A stretch of DNA of 64,000 bases. Origin: Maribacter sp. PR1. GTDB taxonomy: Bacteria > Bacteroidota > Bacteroidia > Flavobacteriales > Flavobacteriaceae. Below are positions 9,260 through 19,600 of the stretch, in pieces. The number at the start of each line of letters is the position of its first letter. The first letter of the stretch is position 1. Position numbers and translations under genes: made by a program. Where the stretch lies: NCBI RefSeq assembly GCF_028464145.1, contig NZ_JAQPCG010000002.1, positions 248,001 to 312,000 on the forward strand. Reading direction: 5' to 3'. The notes beneath the pieces are model-generated. The model searched no databases, was not told the DNA's origin, and was given only the letters and a program-made list of their open reading frames with translations.

Positions 9260-10596
9260 TGAACGAGGTATTGCTGGAACAATTTATAATTTACGGAACC
9301 GTGTTTGCGCTTTGTGCAATCACCTTGTTTTTTTATACCCGTAAAAAAAAGAAGAACTATACCAAGACCAAGGAAAAAGTAAAATTGGCTAAAATAGAAG
9401 GCCTTTTTGAACCTGTTTCCCTACATCCGTTTATAGATTTAAAAAGTTGTATTGGTAGTGGTGCCTGTATAACCGCATGTCCTGAAAAGGACATTCTTGG
9501 GATTGTAGATGGTGTGGCAACGGTAATAAACACCTCCAATTGTATTGGTCACGGTGCCTGTTTTCATGCTTGTCCCGTAGAAGCGATTTCCCTTAGAATT
9601 GGTTCGGAGACCAGAGGTGTGGATTTGCCGCATGTCAGTGAGGATTACGAAACCAATATAAAGGGAATGTACATTGCTGGTGAACTTGGTGGTATGGGCC
9701 TTATTAAGAATAGTGTTGAACAAGGCCAAATGGCGGTAAAAAGTATGCTCAAATCAAAGAAACCCTCAAAAGAAGGTGTTTTGGATTTGGTCATCATTGG
9801 TGCTGGACCAGCAGGAATTTCCGCGTCTTTGGCAGCGAAGGAAAATAACATGACCTCAATCACTTTAGAACAAGATTCTTTAGGGGGTACGGTTTATACT
9901 TTTCCAAGGTCAAAAATAGTGATGACCGCGCCCATGAACCTACCCTTATATGGTAAGGTTAAATTGTTCGATACCAATAAAGATGAACTCTTACAGATCT
10001 GGAAAAAAGTAATTGCTGAACATCAATTGGATGTACGAGAACATTCTAAAGTTGATAAAATTGTCCCTATAGAAAATGAAGTATTCAAGATTGTTACCAA
10101 TACTGGCGAAGAATTTTTATGTAATCAAGTGCTGCTTTCAATCGGTAGGCGTGGTACGCCCAGAAAATTAGGGGTTACAGGGGAGGAAAGTCAAAAAGTG
10201 GCCTATAGGCTTCTAGAGCCAGAATTAATTAAGGATAAAAAAGTAATAGTAGTAGGCGGTGGTGATTCCGCTATTGAGTCGGCTATGTTGTTAGTGGATG
10301 CCAATGAGGTAATTCTTTCTTATAGGAAGGATAAATTTTCTAGGCTGAAACCCAAAAACAGAGATAAAATCCAAGAGGCTGAAAGCAATAACATTATAAA
10401 GGTCATTTACAATTCCAATTTGGTTTCAATAAAGGATAAAAGTGTACTCATGACTATTGATGGGGGAGAACCAGAAGAATTCGAAAATGATTTGGTGTAC
10501 ATTTTTGCCGGTGGGGAACTGCCCACTAGCTTTTTAGAAAGTGCCGGAGTGAAAATAACCAAGCGCTTTGGTCATATTATGAAATCGCATAAATAA
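9259..10596 (+). CDS. Fe-S/FAD NAD(P)-dependent oxidoreductase
   Basis: A membrane-anchored electron-input enzyme. An N-terminal helix (about 8-26) is followed by a lysine-rich stop-transfer stretch, so the rest is probably cytoplasmic. Two ferredoxin-like motifs follow, CIGSGACITACP and CIGHGACFHACP. Then comes a FAD-type segment (YIAGELGGMG) and a thioredoxin-reductase-like module with GAGPAG (about 181-186) and a second nucleotide-binding GGGDSA. In both cluster motifs the second of the four usual cysteines is replaced, by Ser and by His. I chose the ATG at 9259, which overlaps the previous stop in TAATG; an ATG at 9247 is also possible. The likely role is oxidising NAD(P)H and passing electrons to the di-heme protein. 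Confidence 0.85.
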   Translation: MNEVLLEQFIIYGTVFALCAITLFFYTRKKKKNYTKTKEKVKLAKIEGLFEPVSLHPFIDLKSCIGSGACITACPEKDILGIVDGVATVINTSNCIGHGACFHACPVEAISLRIGSETRGVDLPHVSEDYETNIKGMYIAGELGGMGLIKNSVEQGQMAVKSMLKSKKPSKEGVLDLVIIGAGPAGISASLAAKENNMTSITLEQDSLGGTVYTFPRSKIVMTAPMNLPLYGKVKLFDTNKDELLQIWKKVIAEHQLDVREHSKVDKIVPIENEVFKIVTNTGEEFLCNQVLLSIGRRGTPRKLGVTGEESQKVAYRLLEPELIKDKKVIVVGGGDSAIESAMLLVDANEVILSYRKDKFSRLKPKNRDKIQEAESNNIIKVIYNSNLVSIKDKSVLMTIDGGEPEEFENDLVYIFAGGELPTSFLESAGVKITKRFGHIMKSHK

Positions 10597-10598
10597 TA

Positions 10599-12437
10599 TT
10601 GAGAAATATAACGAAACATATAACCCTCATTTTGATGCTGGTAATAGGTGCGATATACGGCCAAATTTCACCTGGTGACTTGACCGATGCGCATGCAGAT
10701 TTGGAGGGTATAAGCAATTGTACCCAATGTCATGAATTAGGGAACAAAGTGTTGGACCGTTTGTGTTTGGAATGCCATACGGAAATACAGACTATGGTCA
10801 ATAAAAAAAGTGGTTATCACGGCAATACAGAAGTGGTAAAAAAAGATTGTGCGGAGTGCCATGGTGAGCATAATGGTAGAAAGTTTGATATGATGCGGTT
10901 TGACGAGGATGCTTTTGATCATAATCTCACCGGATATGAGCTAGAGGGGAAACATGAAACAGTAGATTGTCGCGAGTGTCACACACCAGATAATATTCAA
11001 GATTTGGACATTAATAAGAATAAGGAAACATTTTTAGGCTTGGATGAAGCTTGTTTATCCTGTCATGATGATTATCATCAGGGAACCCTTGCCGAAGACT
11101 GTAGGCAATGTCATGATATGCAAGGTTTTGAACCTGCACCATTATTTGATCATGCTGATGCAGAATTTGTTTTAAAAGGAGAACATATAGATGTAGACTG
11201 TATAGAATGCCACCAAATTACGACCCAGAACGGATTTGAATTTCAGGAGTTTACAGGTATTGAATTTAATGATTGTGTGAGTTGTCATGAAGATAAGCAC
11301 AACGAACAATTACCTGGTCAGTGTGCTCAATGCCATACGGAATCCTCTTTCAATGAATTTGCCGGAATGGATAAATTTGACCACAACCTTACTCGATTTG
11401 AATTAAAGGGTAGTCACAAGACCACGGACTGTTTTAATTGTCATACACCTACGTCGGAGCCACTTTTGGTTTTTCAAGATCAAAGAAATGTCAATGAAAA
11501 TAGTTGTGTTAGTTGTCATGAAGATGTCCATAATGGATCCTACGGTACCAACTGTGTAAAATGCCATAGGGAAACCAGCTTTTTGTCTCTTAGGAACATG
11601 GATTTCTTTGATCATAATGTTACAGATTATCCGTTGGAGGGAAAACATACAGAAGTAGATTGTAGGGAATGTCATGAAAAAAGGTTTTCAACACCTATCG
11701 ATTTTAGTGCATGTAATAATTGCCATGCCGATTACCACGAGGGTGAATTTACCGAAAATGAAATAACACCAGATTGTGTAACCTGCCATTCATTGGAAAA
11801 AGGATTTGATTATAGTCTGTATACCTTGGAGCAACATCAGGAAACAAAGTTTCCGTTAGAAGGGGCACATGTAGCAACGCCATGTTTTGCCTGTCATGTA
11901 GATGAAAGAAAAGATAGGTGGACTTTTAGGGAAATGGGGACAGATTGTGTGGATTGCCATGAAGACATCCATCAAGATTTTATAGATGAAAAATTTTATC
12001 CAAAAGATGACTGTAGGTATTGCCATAGTAATAAGGCATGGGCCGATGTTCCTTTTGATCACTCAAAAACAGATTGGCCGCTAGATGGCAAGCATTTGGA
12101 AGTGGACTGTAGGGAATGTCACTTTACTGAAAATGAAAATAAACCCAAAGAAATAGTCCAGGAATTCGCCAACCTAAATTCGGAATGTTATGCATGCCAT
12201 GAAAATGTTCACGGGACTGTTTTTGAGGAGGATGGGATTACGAATTGTATAAGCTGCCATGTAACGGATAGCTGGTACCCCAAAAGATTTAATCACGATA
12301 TGACGGATTTCCCGTTGGAAGGGGAACATGATAAAATAGCCTGTAGTTCATGTCATGAGGTCACCAATGCAGCAGGTGAAGTTGAAACGATTTATAAACT
12401 AGAAAAATTCAGATGTATAGACTGTCATTTACAATAG
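10599..12437 (+). CDS. Multiheme c-type cytochrome, 23 CxxCH motifs
   Basis: This is an exported cytochrome with a signal peptide (about 1-22, cut near IYG-Q) and 23 CxxCH heme-attachment motifs in 612 residues. It is built from about seven degenerate copies of a module. Each copy starts with FDH or a similar motif, runs through LEGKH and VDCRECH, and contains further CxxCH sites. The conserved lone histidines in each copy are natural sixth ligands, so most hemes may be bis-histidine. Such chains act as periplasmic or outer-membrane electron wires. The start is a TTG two nt after the previous stop, since the first ATG would cut the signal peptide. The end overlaps the next cytochrome gene by 25 nt. 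It resembles cytochrome c3/c7-type repeat proteins; the electron partner is inferred only from the operon. Confidence 0.93.
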   Translation: MRNITKHITLILMLVIGAIYGQISPGDLTDAHADLEGISNCTQCHELGNKVLDRLCLECHTEIQTMVNKKSGYHGNTEVVKKDCAECHGEHNGRKFDMMRFDEDAFDHNLTGYELEGKHETVDCRECHTPDNIQDLDINKNKETFLGLDEACLSCHDDYHQGTLAEDCRQCHDMQGFEPAPLFDHADAEFVLKGEHIDVDCIECHQITTQNGFEFQEFTGIEFNDCVSCHEDKHNEQLPGQCAQCHTESSFNEFAGMDKFDHNLTRFELKGSHKTTDCFNCHTPTSEPLLVFQDQRNVNENSCVSCHEDVHNGSYGTNCVKCHRETSFLSLRNMDFFDHNVTDYPLEGKHTEVDCRECHEKRFSTPIDFSACNNCHADYHEGEFTENEITPDCVTCHSLEKGFDYSLYTLEQHQETKFPLEGAHVATPCFACHVDERKDRWTFREMGTDCVDCHEDIHQDFIDEKFYPKDDCRYCHSNKAWADVPFDHSKTDWPLDGKHLEVDCRECHFTENENKPKEIVQEFANLNSECYACHENVHGTVFEEDGITNCISCHVTDSWYPKRFNHDMTDFPLEGEHDKIACSSCHEVTNAAGEVETIYKLEKFRCIDCHLQ

Positions 12438-14263
12438 CATTTTTATTTGGGTTATTTCTAGTAAATGCCCAATCGCCACATGGTGAAAATTTTAGGGTGG
12501 CCTGTGAACAGTGTCACGACCCTTCTGGGTGGACTATTGATTTTAATTCCCTGCAATATGACCATGATAAGACTGAGTTTCCTTTAGAAGGTTCACATCA
12601 GATGGTAGATTGTAAGTTATGCCATGAGGATTTGACTTTTAAAGGAGCTCCAATGGATTGTGCCACGTGCCATACAGATGTTCATAGTCAATCTGTGGGT
12701 AATGATTGTGTTCGTTGTCATACTTCAGAATCCTGGTTGGTAAATAATATTCCGGAAATTCATGAAGAAAATGGATTTGCTTTGGTGGGGTCACATAGTA
12801 ATTTAAGCTGTATAGAATGTCATACATCTGAAACGGCCTTGCGTTTTGATCGTATTGGGAATGATTGCATCAACTGTCACCAAGATGATTATGCCAATAC
12901 ACAAAGTCCAGACCATCAAGCAGGTGGGTTTTCTATGGATTGTACCGAATGTCACAATCCAATGGGTTTTGGCTGGGATTCACAAAGTATAAATCACGAC
13001 TTTTTCCCGTTGACACAAGGTCATGATATTCAAGATTGTACACAATGTCATACCACAGGAAACTATGCAGATGCTTCTCCGGAATGTATAAGTTGTCACC
13101 AAGAGGATTATGCTGCTACGCAAGACCCTAACCATCAAATCAATGGTTTTTCAACCGATTGTGCTTCTTGTCATACAACCGCTCCAGGTTGGAAACCGGC
13201 AACTATTAACCATGACTTTTTTCCTCTAACGCAAGGTCATGATATTCAGGATTGTATCGAATGCCATACCAATGGTACCTATGCTGGTCTTACCCCTGAT
13301 TGTGTCAATTGTCACCAAGAGGATTATAACGGTACGCAGGACCCAAATCACCAAACAACTGGTTTTTCTACCGATTGTGTCATTTGTCATACGACCAATC
13401 CAGGGTGGACCCCGGCAACCATAAACCATGATTTTTTCCCTTTGACACAAGGACATGACATACAGGATTGTACCGCGTGTCATACCAATGGCACCTATTC
13501 GGGTCTTTCCCCCGATTGTGTAAATTGTCACCAAGCGGATTATAACGGTACCCAGGACCCTAATCACCAAACCAGTGGTTTTTCAACAGACTGTGCTTCT
13601 TGCCATAGTACCAACCCAGGATGGTCACCAGCAGTAATAAACCATGACTTTTTCCCGTTGACTTTGGGGCATGATATTCAGGATTGTACCCAATGCCATA
13701 CCAATGGCACTTATGTAGGGCTTTCCCCGGATTGCGTCAATTGCCACCAAGAGGATTATAACGGTACCCAAGACCCAAATCACCAGACCAGCGGTTTTTC
13801 AACGGACTGCGCATCCTGTCATAGTACCAACCCGGGATGGTCTCCTGCGTCAATAAATCATGATTTTTTCCCATTGACACAAGGACATGACATTCAGGAT
13901 TGTAACCAATGCCATACCAATGGTACCTATACTGGACTTTCACCGGACTGTGTCAATTGTCATCAAGATGATTATAACCAGACCACTGATCCTAATCACC
14001 AGGCAGCAGGTTTCCCAACCGATTGTGTTTCGTGCCATACAACGGCTCCTGGTTGGAGCCCTTCGACTTTTGACCATGATAATTATTTTCCCATTTATTC
14101 TGGAAACCACCGTCAAGGCGAGACTTGGGATACCTGTATAGAATGCCATACTACACCAAACAATTTTACGGTTTTTGACTGTATACATTGCCATCAGGAT
14201 GACCACAATACAAATCTGGGCAATCAAAGATGTTATGAATGCCACCCTAATGGCAGAGAATAA
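12413..14263 (+). CDS. Multiheme c-type cytochrome, 25 CxxCH motifs, tandem 72-aa repeats
   Basis: A second large exported cytochrome, with a signal peptide (about 1-19, ending VNA-Q) and 25 CxxCH motifs in 616 residues. The first 190 residues follow the same module style as the preceding cytochrome (YDH, PLEGSH, VDCKLCH). The rest is five nearly identical 72-residue units starting at NHDFFPL, and then a diverged last unit. Each unit has three CxxCH motifs and exactly three other histidines (NHD, GHD, PNH), which matches three bis-histidine hemes per unit. The ATG start lies inside the end of the previous gene, so translation is probably coupled. Together the two proteins could carry 48 hemes. 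The cellular site, periplasm or cell surface, cannot be decided from the sequence. Confidence 0.93.
   Translation: MYRLSFTIAFLFGLFLVNAQSPHGENFRVACEQCHDPSGWTIDFNSLQYDHDKTEFPLEGSHQMVDCKLCHEDLTFKGAPMDCATCHTDVHSQSVGNDCVRCHTSESWLVNNIPEIHEENGFALVGSHSNLSCIECHTSETALRFDRIGNDCINCHQDDYANTQSPDHQAGGFSMDCTECHNPMGFGWDSQSINHDFFPLTQGHDIQDCTQCHTTGNYADASPECISCHQEDYAATQDPNHQINGFSTDCASCHTTAPGWKPATINHDFFPLTQGHDIQDCIECHTNGTYAGLTPDCVNCHQEDYNGTQDPNHQTTGFSTDCVICHTTNPGWTPATINHDFFPLTQGHDIQDCTACHTNGTYSGLSPDCVNCHQADYNGTQDPNHQTSGFSTDCASCHSTNPGWSPAVINHDFFPLTLGHDIQDCTQCHTNGTYVGLSPDCVNCHQEDYNGTQDPNHQTSGFSTDCASCHSTNPGWSPASINHDFFPLTQGHDIQDCNQCHTNGTYTGLSPDCVNCHQDDYNQTTDPNHQAAGFPTDCVSCHTTAPGWSPSTFDHDNYFPIYSGNHRQGETWDTCIECHTTPNNFTVFDCIHCHQDDHNTNLGNQRCYECHPNGRE
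12992..14071 (+). repeat. Five tandem 216-bp coding repeats
   Basis: Units begin at 12992, 13208, 13424, 13640 and 13856, exactly 216 nt apart, and a diverged sixth start follows at 14072. The units are very similar in DNA as well as protein. This points to recent duplication and possible copy-number change by slippage or recombination. Each unit encodes a three-heme module of the 25-heme cytochrome. Confidence 0.92.
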
Positions 14264-14269
14264 GTTTGC

Positions 14270-15850
14270 ATGAAAAAACTATTAAATTTTATAATGGCCT
14301 TCATGGCACTGGTGCCTATTATGTCTGGTCAAGAAATTGATAAGACGTTAACGGGTAAGGTAACTTTTGTGACCTCCCAGAATATCTATGTCCGTTTTAC
14401 GGACACAGAACCAATAGCAATTGGTGATTCTTTGCAGCTAAAAGCTAGTAGTGCATCTTGCTTGGTCGTTACCAGTAAATCTACAACCTCTTGTGTTTGT
14501 GAAATTATAAATGGTTGTGCTGTAGAAAAAGGAGATGCCGTTACTTATAACGTTATACCTAAAAAGAAGATTGAAGCACCTAAAATTGTAAAGGAGGAAT
14601 TAACTTTAGGAACGACCGATTTAGCAGAAGAGGAACCCTTTTATAAAGAAGATATAAGAGGTAGGATATCCGCCAGTAGTCAAAGCATTATTGCGAGTAA
14701 CAGGGATGATCGCCATAGATTTATGGGAAGGCTTTCCTTGAACGCAGATCATCTACGGAATTCTAAATTTTCATTTAATACTTATTTAAACTATCGGCAA
14801 ATATTAGATTCTGGTGAAAGTTCTTCACTTCGACAAAATAGTCTTTTCAGAGTCTATAATTTAGCGGCACATTACGAAGTATTGCCCTCTTTGTCGGTAA
14901 TTTTAGGAAGAAATATCAATCCAAAAATATCATCATTGGGTGCTATTGATGGACTACAGGCCGAAAAGTATTTTGGTAAAAAATATATAGGCGCCATTGT
15001 TGGTTTTAGACCTGATATTTTTGATTTTGGATTCAATTCCAACTTACTGCAATATGGCGGTTATGTTGGTGTTGCAACAGATAGTGACGATTTATATTCC
15101 CAGACTACTTTAGGGTTTATACAACAGCAAAATAGCGGTGAGATAGACCGTAGATATGCTTATTTTCAACATAACAGTACCATTTTAAAAAACTTGAACG
15201 TTTTTTCATCATTGGAGGTAGATTTGTTTAGCAATTTGAACAATGAGGTGAGTAATGATATTAGATTGACCAATTTGTATGTTTCCGCTAGATATCGATT
15301 CAATAGAAAGCTAAACTTGTCACTGTCTTATGATTCAAGAAAACGCATTTTGTATTATGAAACCTTCCAGACAGATATTGAAAGATTGCTGGATAATAAT
15401 ATGGCACGTCAGGGAGCACGTGCCCGTATTAATTTTAAACCTTACAAGGGTATAATGGCGGGCGCCAGTTACAGTAAACGATTTCAGAATAATAGTGAAA
15501 ACAAATCGGACAATATAAATGGGTTTGTTACTTTTTCTAGATTGTCAAATATTGGAGGTAGACTCTCCCTATCATATAACAGAAATGATTCCAATTATTT
15601 ATTAAGTAATATTGGTTCCGCACGTTATTATCGCGATTTTTTACGTGGAAGATTAAATACCAATGTTTACTATAGATATGTGCATTACGATTATGTGAAT
15701 ATGCTCAATACTTTTGATCAACATTATATGGGAGCTGATGTATCCTATAACATTACAAGAAAACTATTATTCAGTATTTCAGGGGAGTATACTATGTATA
15801 ACCAAGAAAATAACATAAGGATTTTTACAAGATTAATACAACGATTTTAA
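14270..15850 (+). CDS. Predicted outer-membrane beta-barrel protein of the cytochrome operon
   Basis: A signal peptide (about 1-20) is followed by a small beta domain of about 75 residues with the pattern GKVTFV...VRF...GDSLQL and four cysteines near residues 63-84. A linker comes next. From about residue 125 there are alternating hydrophobic and polar strands with aromatic girdle residues, and the protein ends in phenylalanine, as outer-membrane barrels usually do. The length (526 aa) allows roughly 16-20 strands. It starts 6 nt after the 25-heme cytochrome gene. I infer a porin partner for the cytochromes, as in porin-cytochrome conduits, but there is no recognisable MtrB family signature. 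It may instead be a general porin. Confidence 0.7.
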   Translation: MKKLLNFIMAFMALVPIMSGQEIDKTLTGKVTFVTSQNIYVRFTDTEPIAIGDSLQLKASSASCLVVTSKSTTSCVCEIINGCAVEKGDAVTYNVIPKKKIEAPKIVKEELTLGTTDLAEEEPFYKEDIRGRISASSQSIIASNRDDRHRFMGRLSLNADHLRNSKFSFNTYLNYRQILDSGESSSLRQNSLFRVYNLAAHYEVLPSLSVILGRNINPKISSLGAIDGLQAEKYFGKKYIGAIVGFRPDIFDFGFNSNLLQYGGYVGVATDSDDLYSQTTLGFIQQQNSGEIDRRYAYFQHNSTILKNLNVFSSLEVDLFSNLNNEVSNDIRLTNLYVSARYRFNRKLNLSLSYDSRKRILYYETFQTDIERLLDNNMARQGARARINFKPYKGIMAGASYSKRFQNNSENKSDNINGFVTFSRLSNIGGRLSLSYNRNDSNYLLSNIGSARYYRDFLRGRLNTNVYYRYVHYDYVNMLNTFDQHYMGADVSYNITRKLLFSISGEYTMYNQENNIRIFTRLIQRF

Positions 15851-15860
15851 ATTTTATATC

Positions 15861-16679
15861 ATGAGAATTAAATTAAATATAGTAAGCGTACTAGCTATTA
15901 CGGTAATGGTTAGCTCCTGTAATAATGGACCAAAGGTCATTGCACCTTCCACAGAATCAGATGGAGTTTCCGAGTCTAGCGGAAGTGGCATTTTCGCTCC
16001 TAATCCAGATATTCAGGTCACCCAAAATAATACGGGTGCCTTTAATGAAGATTTACATAAAGTGGTGGTTAAGGAAGTGCTGCCTACAGACCGTTATGTA
16101 TATTTAAAAGTTATTGAGGACTCAAACAAACAATTTTGGATCGCTTCTAGAAAACAGGAAGTGGCCAAAGGGGATGTTTATTTTTACAGAAACCCACTTT
16201 TGAAAACAAATTTTGAAAGTAAAGAGTACAATAGGGTATTTGACACCATTTACCTGGTTACCAATTTAGTTGCAGAAGACCATTCCAAACATGTGGGCCA
16301 ATTAAATACTGCGACCAGTAGTCCTACCATGGAGAAAGTTAGGGTTGTAAAAGAAGATATTCCTACCCATACGGATAAAAAAGTTGAATTTAAAGGAGCT
16401 ATTAAAATTTCTGAATTGGTAAAAGACCCCAAAAAATATGAAGGGTATTCCGTTCAAATTAACGGAAAGTGTGTAAAGGTCAACCCTAATATTATGCAGC
16501 GCAATTGGCTCCATATCCAGGATGGTAGTAAGAATGACTTTGATTTAGTAGTTACCTCAAGTTCATTTGTTCCAGAAGGTTCGGATATCACTATTAAGGC
16601 TACCGTAAGTTTAAATCGAGATTTTGGCGCAGGTTATAAGTACGACCTGATTTTAGAAAACGGTACCTTGATTAAATAG
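15861..16679 (+). CDS. Lipoprotein with C-terminal OB-fold-like domain
   Basis: The leader ends in a lipobox (VSSC, cysteine 20), so this is a lipid-anchored envelope protein. Residues about 25-60 form a Ser/Gly/Asn-rich linker. A beta-rich domain follows (about 70-150). The C-terminal part (about 175-270) has the shape of an OB-fold domain of the kind found beside c-type cytochromes: ISELVKDPKKYEG, then QINGKCVKV, NWLHIQDG and a final beta pair. It starts 10 nt after the barrel gene, is the last gene of the operon, and converges on ccsBA with only 10 nt between the stops. It may help to assemble or anchor the cytochrome complex, which is inference. Confidence 0.75.
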   Translation: MRIKLNIVSVLAITVMVSSCNNGPKVIAPSTESDGVSESSGSGIFAPNPDIQVTQNNTGAFNEDLHKVVVKEVLPTDRYVYLKVIEDSNKQFWIASRKQEVAKGDVYFYRNPLLKTNFESKEYNRVFDTIYLVTNLVAEDHSKHVGQLNTATSSPTMEKVRVVKEDIPTHTDKKVEFKGAIKISELVKDPKKYEGYSVQINGKCVKVNPNIMQRNWLHIQDGSKNDFDLVVTSSSFVPEGSDITIKATVSLNRDFGAGYKYDLILENGTLIK

Positions 16680-16689
16680 TTATTTTAGA

Positions 16690-19600
16690 TTAGGATATTA
16701 TTTTAAACTTTCGCTTTTTAAGGTACGCTAAGGTGCTTATAATTACTATTGTTACTACAACAATATATACCCAATTCGGAATAGGAATGGGGTCTCCAGT
16801 AGCATAAGAATGTAATCCGGATAAGTAATAGTTTACACCGTAATAGGTCATAAGTACGGATGCCAATCCAAAAATTGTGGCAACATTATAAGCAAAAAGG
16901 CCTGTTAACTTTGGTATAATACGCATATGTAGAATAAATGCATATACCAAAATAGTAACCAAAGCCCAGGTTTCCTTGGCATCCCAGCCCCAGTATCTTC
17001 CCCAAGACTCGTTGGCCCAAACACCACCTAAATAGGTGCCGACACTTACCATAAATAGTCCACCTATTAAGGTAAGCTCGCTGATATAGGACATTTCTTG
17101 TATAATTCGTTTAATTCTATCCATATTGGATTCTTTCAAGAAAATCATGAGGACAAGATTAATTAAGCCTATGATGGCACCTAGCATCAAGAAACCATAA
17201 CTACCTGCTTCTAAAGAAACGTGAATGGTTAGCCAATAGGATTTTAAGACGGGAACCAAAGGCGTAATTTCAGGATCAAGAAAACTTAAGGTAGAAACCA
17301 ATAAAATGGTTGCCGCTAATACCATGGTTGCGGCAAGCCCTCCAAAAGATTTTCTTGTAAACAGAACACCTGCCAATGTAGAGGTCCAGGCAATATAGAT
17401 CATAGATTCATAACCATTACTCCAAGGTGCACGTCCGGAAACGTACCAACGTAGACCAAGCCCTATAGTGTGCAGTACAAAGCCAATTACCACCAAGGCA
17501 AATAAAATTTGATACACCTTTTTAAGTTTGATATTTGGTTTAAATACGGAGAGGAACAGGAAAAACAATAATGCCAGGCCTAAAAGAAAATAGAAGATTG
17601 CCAATCTGGTAAACACATTCATTTTGTTCAACAGAATTTCAGCATTTAATTTTGTATCTGAAGGTAGCACCTCACCACCGTTATTCTTCTGGTAATCCTT
17701 TAGCTCAGTAAGTAATAGGTTAGCCTGATCATAGTTATCACTAGTAATTCCGGACTTTAATGCAGAAGCATAGGCATTGAAAAATTTATCGGCCACATTA
17801 TTTTCATGATTATGACCGTCGTTTTGGCTGTGATTATGGGTTGAATTGGATACCCAAGTATTATTTGGGTCACCAGGATTTGGAATAATTTTTAAAAGTG
17901 ACCCAGAAAAGGCCATACTCAGAATATTGATACGTTCATCAATTTTCATGAGTTCTTTTTCATAGACCCCTTTATCAATGGGATCCAAACTATAGATCCT
18001 ACGCATTTCTTCCCGTAGTTTATAGGTGCCATTTTGGTCAAAGAAGTCTTTGTATGCGGCATAATCTTCCGCAACACTTAACAATTTATGAATGTTTTGA
18101 TGTTTTCCCAATTTGATGATCGGTGCGCTGTACCACGCTTGCTTATTCGCAAAAAGACTCAATATAATCTGGTCAGCACTTAACCCGTACATACTTTCCT
18201 TACGGGCCAATTTCCGCATAATTTCCCGAGAGAGGGTATGCATAGGTTTCATCCTTCCTTTAAAATCCTGCACTACCAAAGAACTGAACTCGCTGGCATG
18301 GTCTGCTTCAACTGCATTTTTAACAAAAGATTCTTGAGCATTCGCGGATAAAGAAATAAACAGGACTAGGATAAAAGTGCCGCTCTTTGCTCTAAGTTTT
18401 TTGATTTTTTGGGTGACTTGGTAAAAACGGGTGTTCTTATTGAACAGAGTCCATAGCATACCTATGGTCAATAGGGCATAGCCTATGTAGGAAATCCAAG
18501 TACCCCAAAAATCGTGGTTTACACTTAAATAGGTTCCTTTCTCATCTTTGTCAAAAGATGATTGAAAGAAACGGTAGCCATCATAATCTAATATATTATT
18601 CATAAAAATGCGATAATCAAAGCGTTCATTGTTTCTGGAATCCATAAGGGTAACTTCACTCGCATAGGAAGAGGCACTGTTAGTACCAGGATATTTTTCA
18701 AGTATAAATTCGTTGAGTTTTATTTGAAAGGGCACAACCACTTCTTTGGAACCATAGGATACCGAGATGTCTAAATTATTAAAGTTCAATAGCTGAGGTC
18801 TTCCTGAATTTCCTCTACTACCGTACACCATAGCTTCCTGCGAATTACCATTAACGGATATATCCATTACTACGGCGTTTACGCTCTCGTTTTTGATTTT
18901 TGAACTTTCAGAAACCATTTGAACTTTACCACTTTTCATAAATTTTGAAAACACCACATTTGTACTGCCATCAGAGTAAAGTGATCTTAAGCGCAAAGGG
19001 TTATAGGTATTGAAGCCCATAATAGTGTCCTTTTGTTGTGTGGCCATTACGGTCTGTGTAAAGGTTCTATCGGAAGAAAAAAATAATGAATCATTGCGTA
19101 AAACAATGTTGAAAGCATTGGGTAGTAGCGTTTCCTTGAAATTATATACAAAATTGCGGATGCGTTTTGTTTGACCTTGATTGATGAAATACTCTTCCCT
19201 TCCATTTGCCCCTGCAACTACAATTTGTATAGTAGGTTTACCGTCAATACTCTCGACCAACCTTTGTTTGGGGTTGGGTATAAAATCTTTGACTTTTATC
19301 TCAACAAGATCATCACCAATTAAATAAGATTCACTCCAACTATTATTTCCTAAGGAGGCGAACAAAACAGGTTCTTCAAAATCATAGGTTTGCCCAGCTT
19401 TTGACACCTTAAATTTCAAAAATGAATTGGATGATAAAAAGCGGTTGGAAGCATTATTTTCTCGAATATGCATAACACCCTCAAAACCAAAGTATCGTGT
19501 TACACCCGCACCTATTAAAATGATAATGATGGACGCATGAAATAGTAATAATGGCCATTTCTTTTGAGGAATCATTCGGAACTTGAAAATATTCACAATA

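Noticed and set aside
12992-14071. Regular repeats that might be read as a CRISPR array or satellite
   Set aside because: The 216-bp units are in frame, encode CxxCH heme modules and have no spacers.
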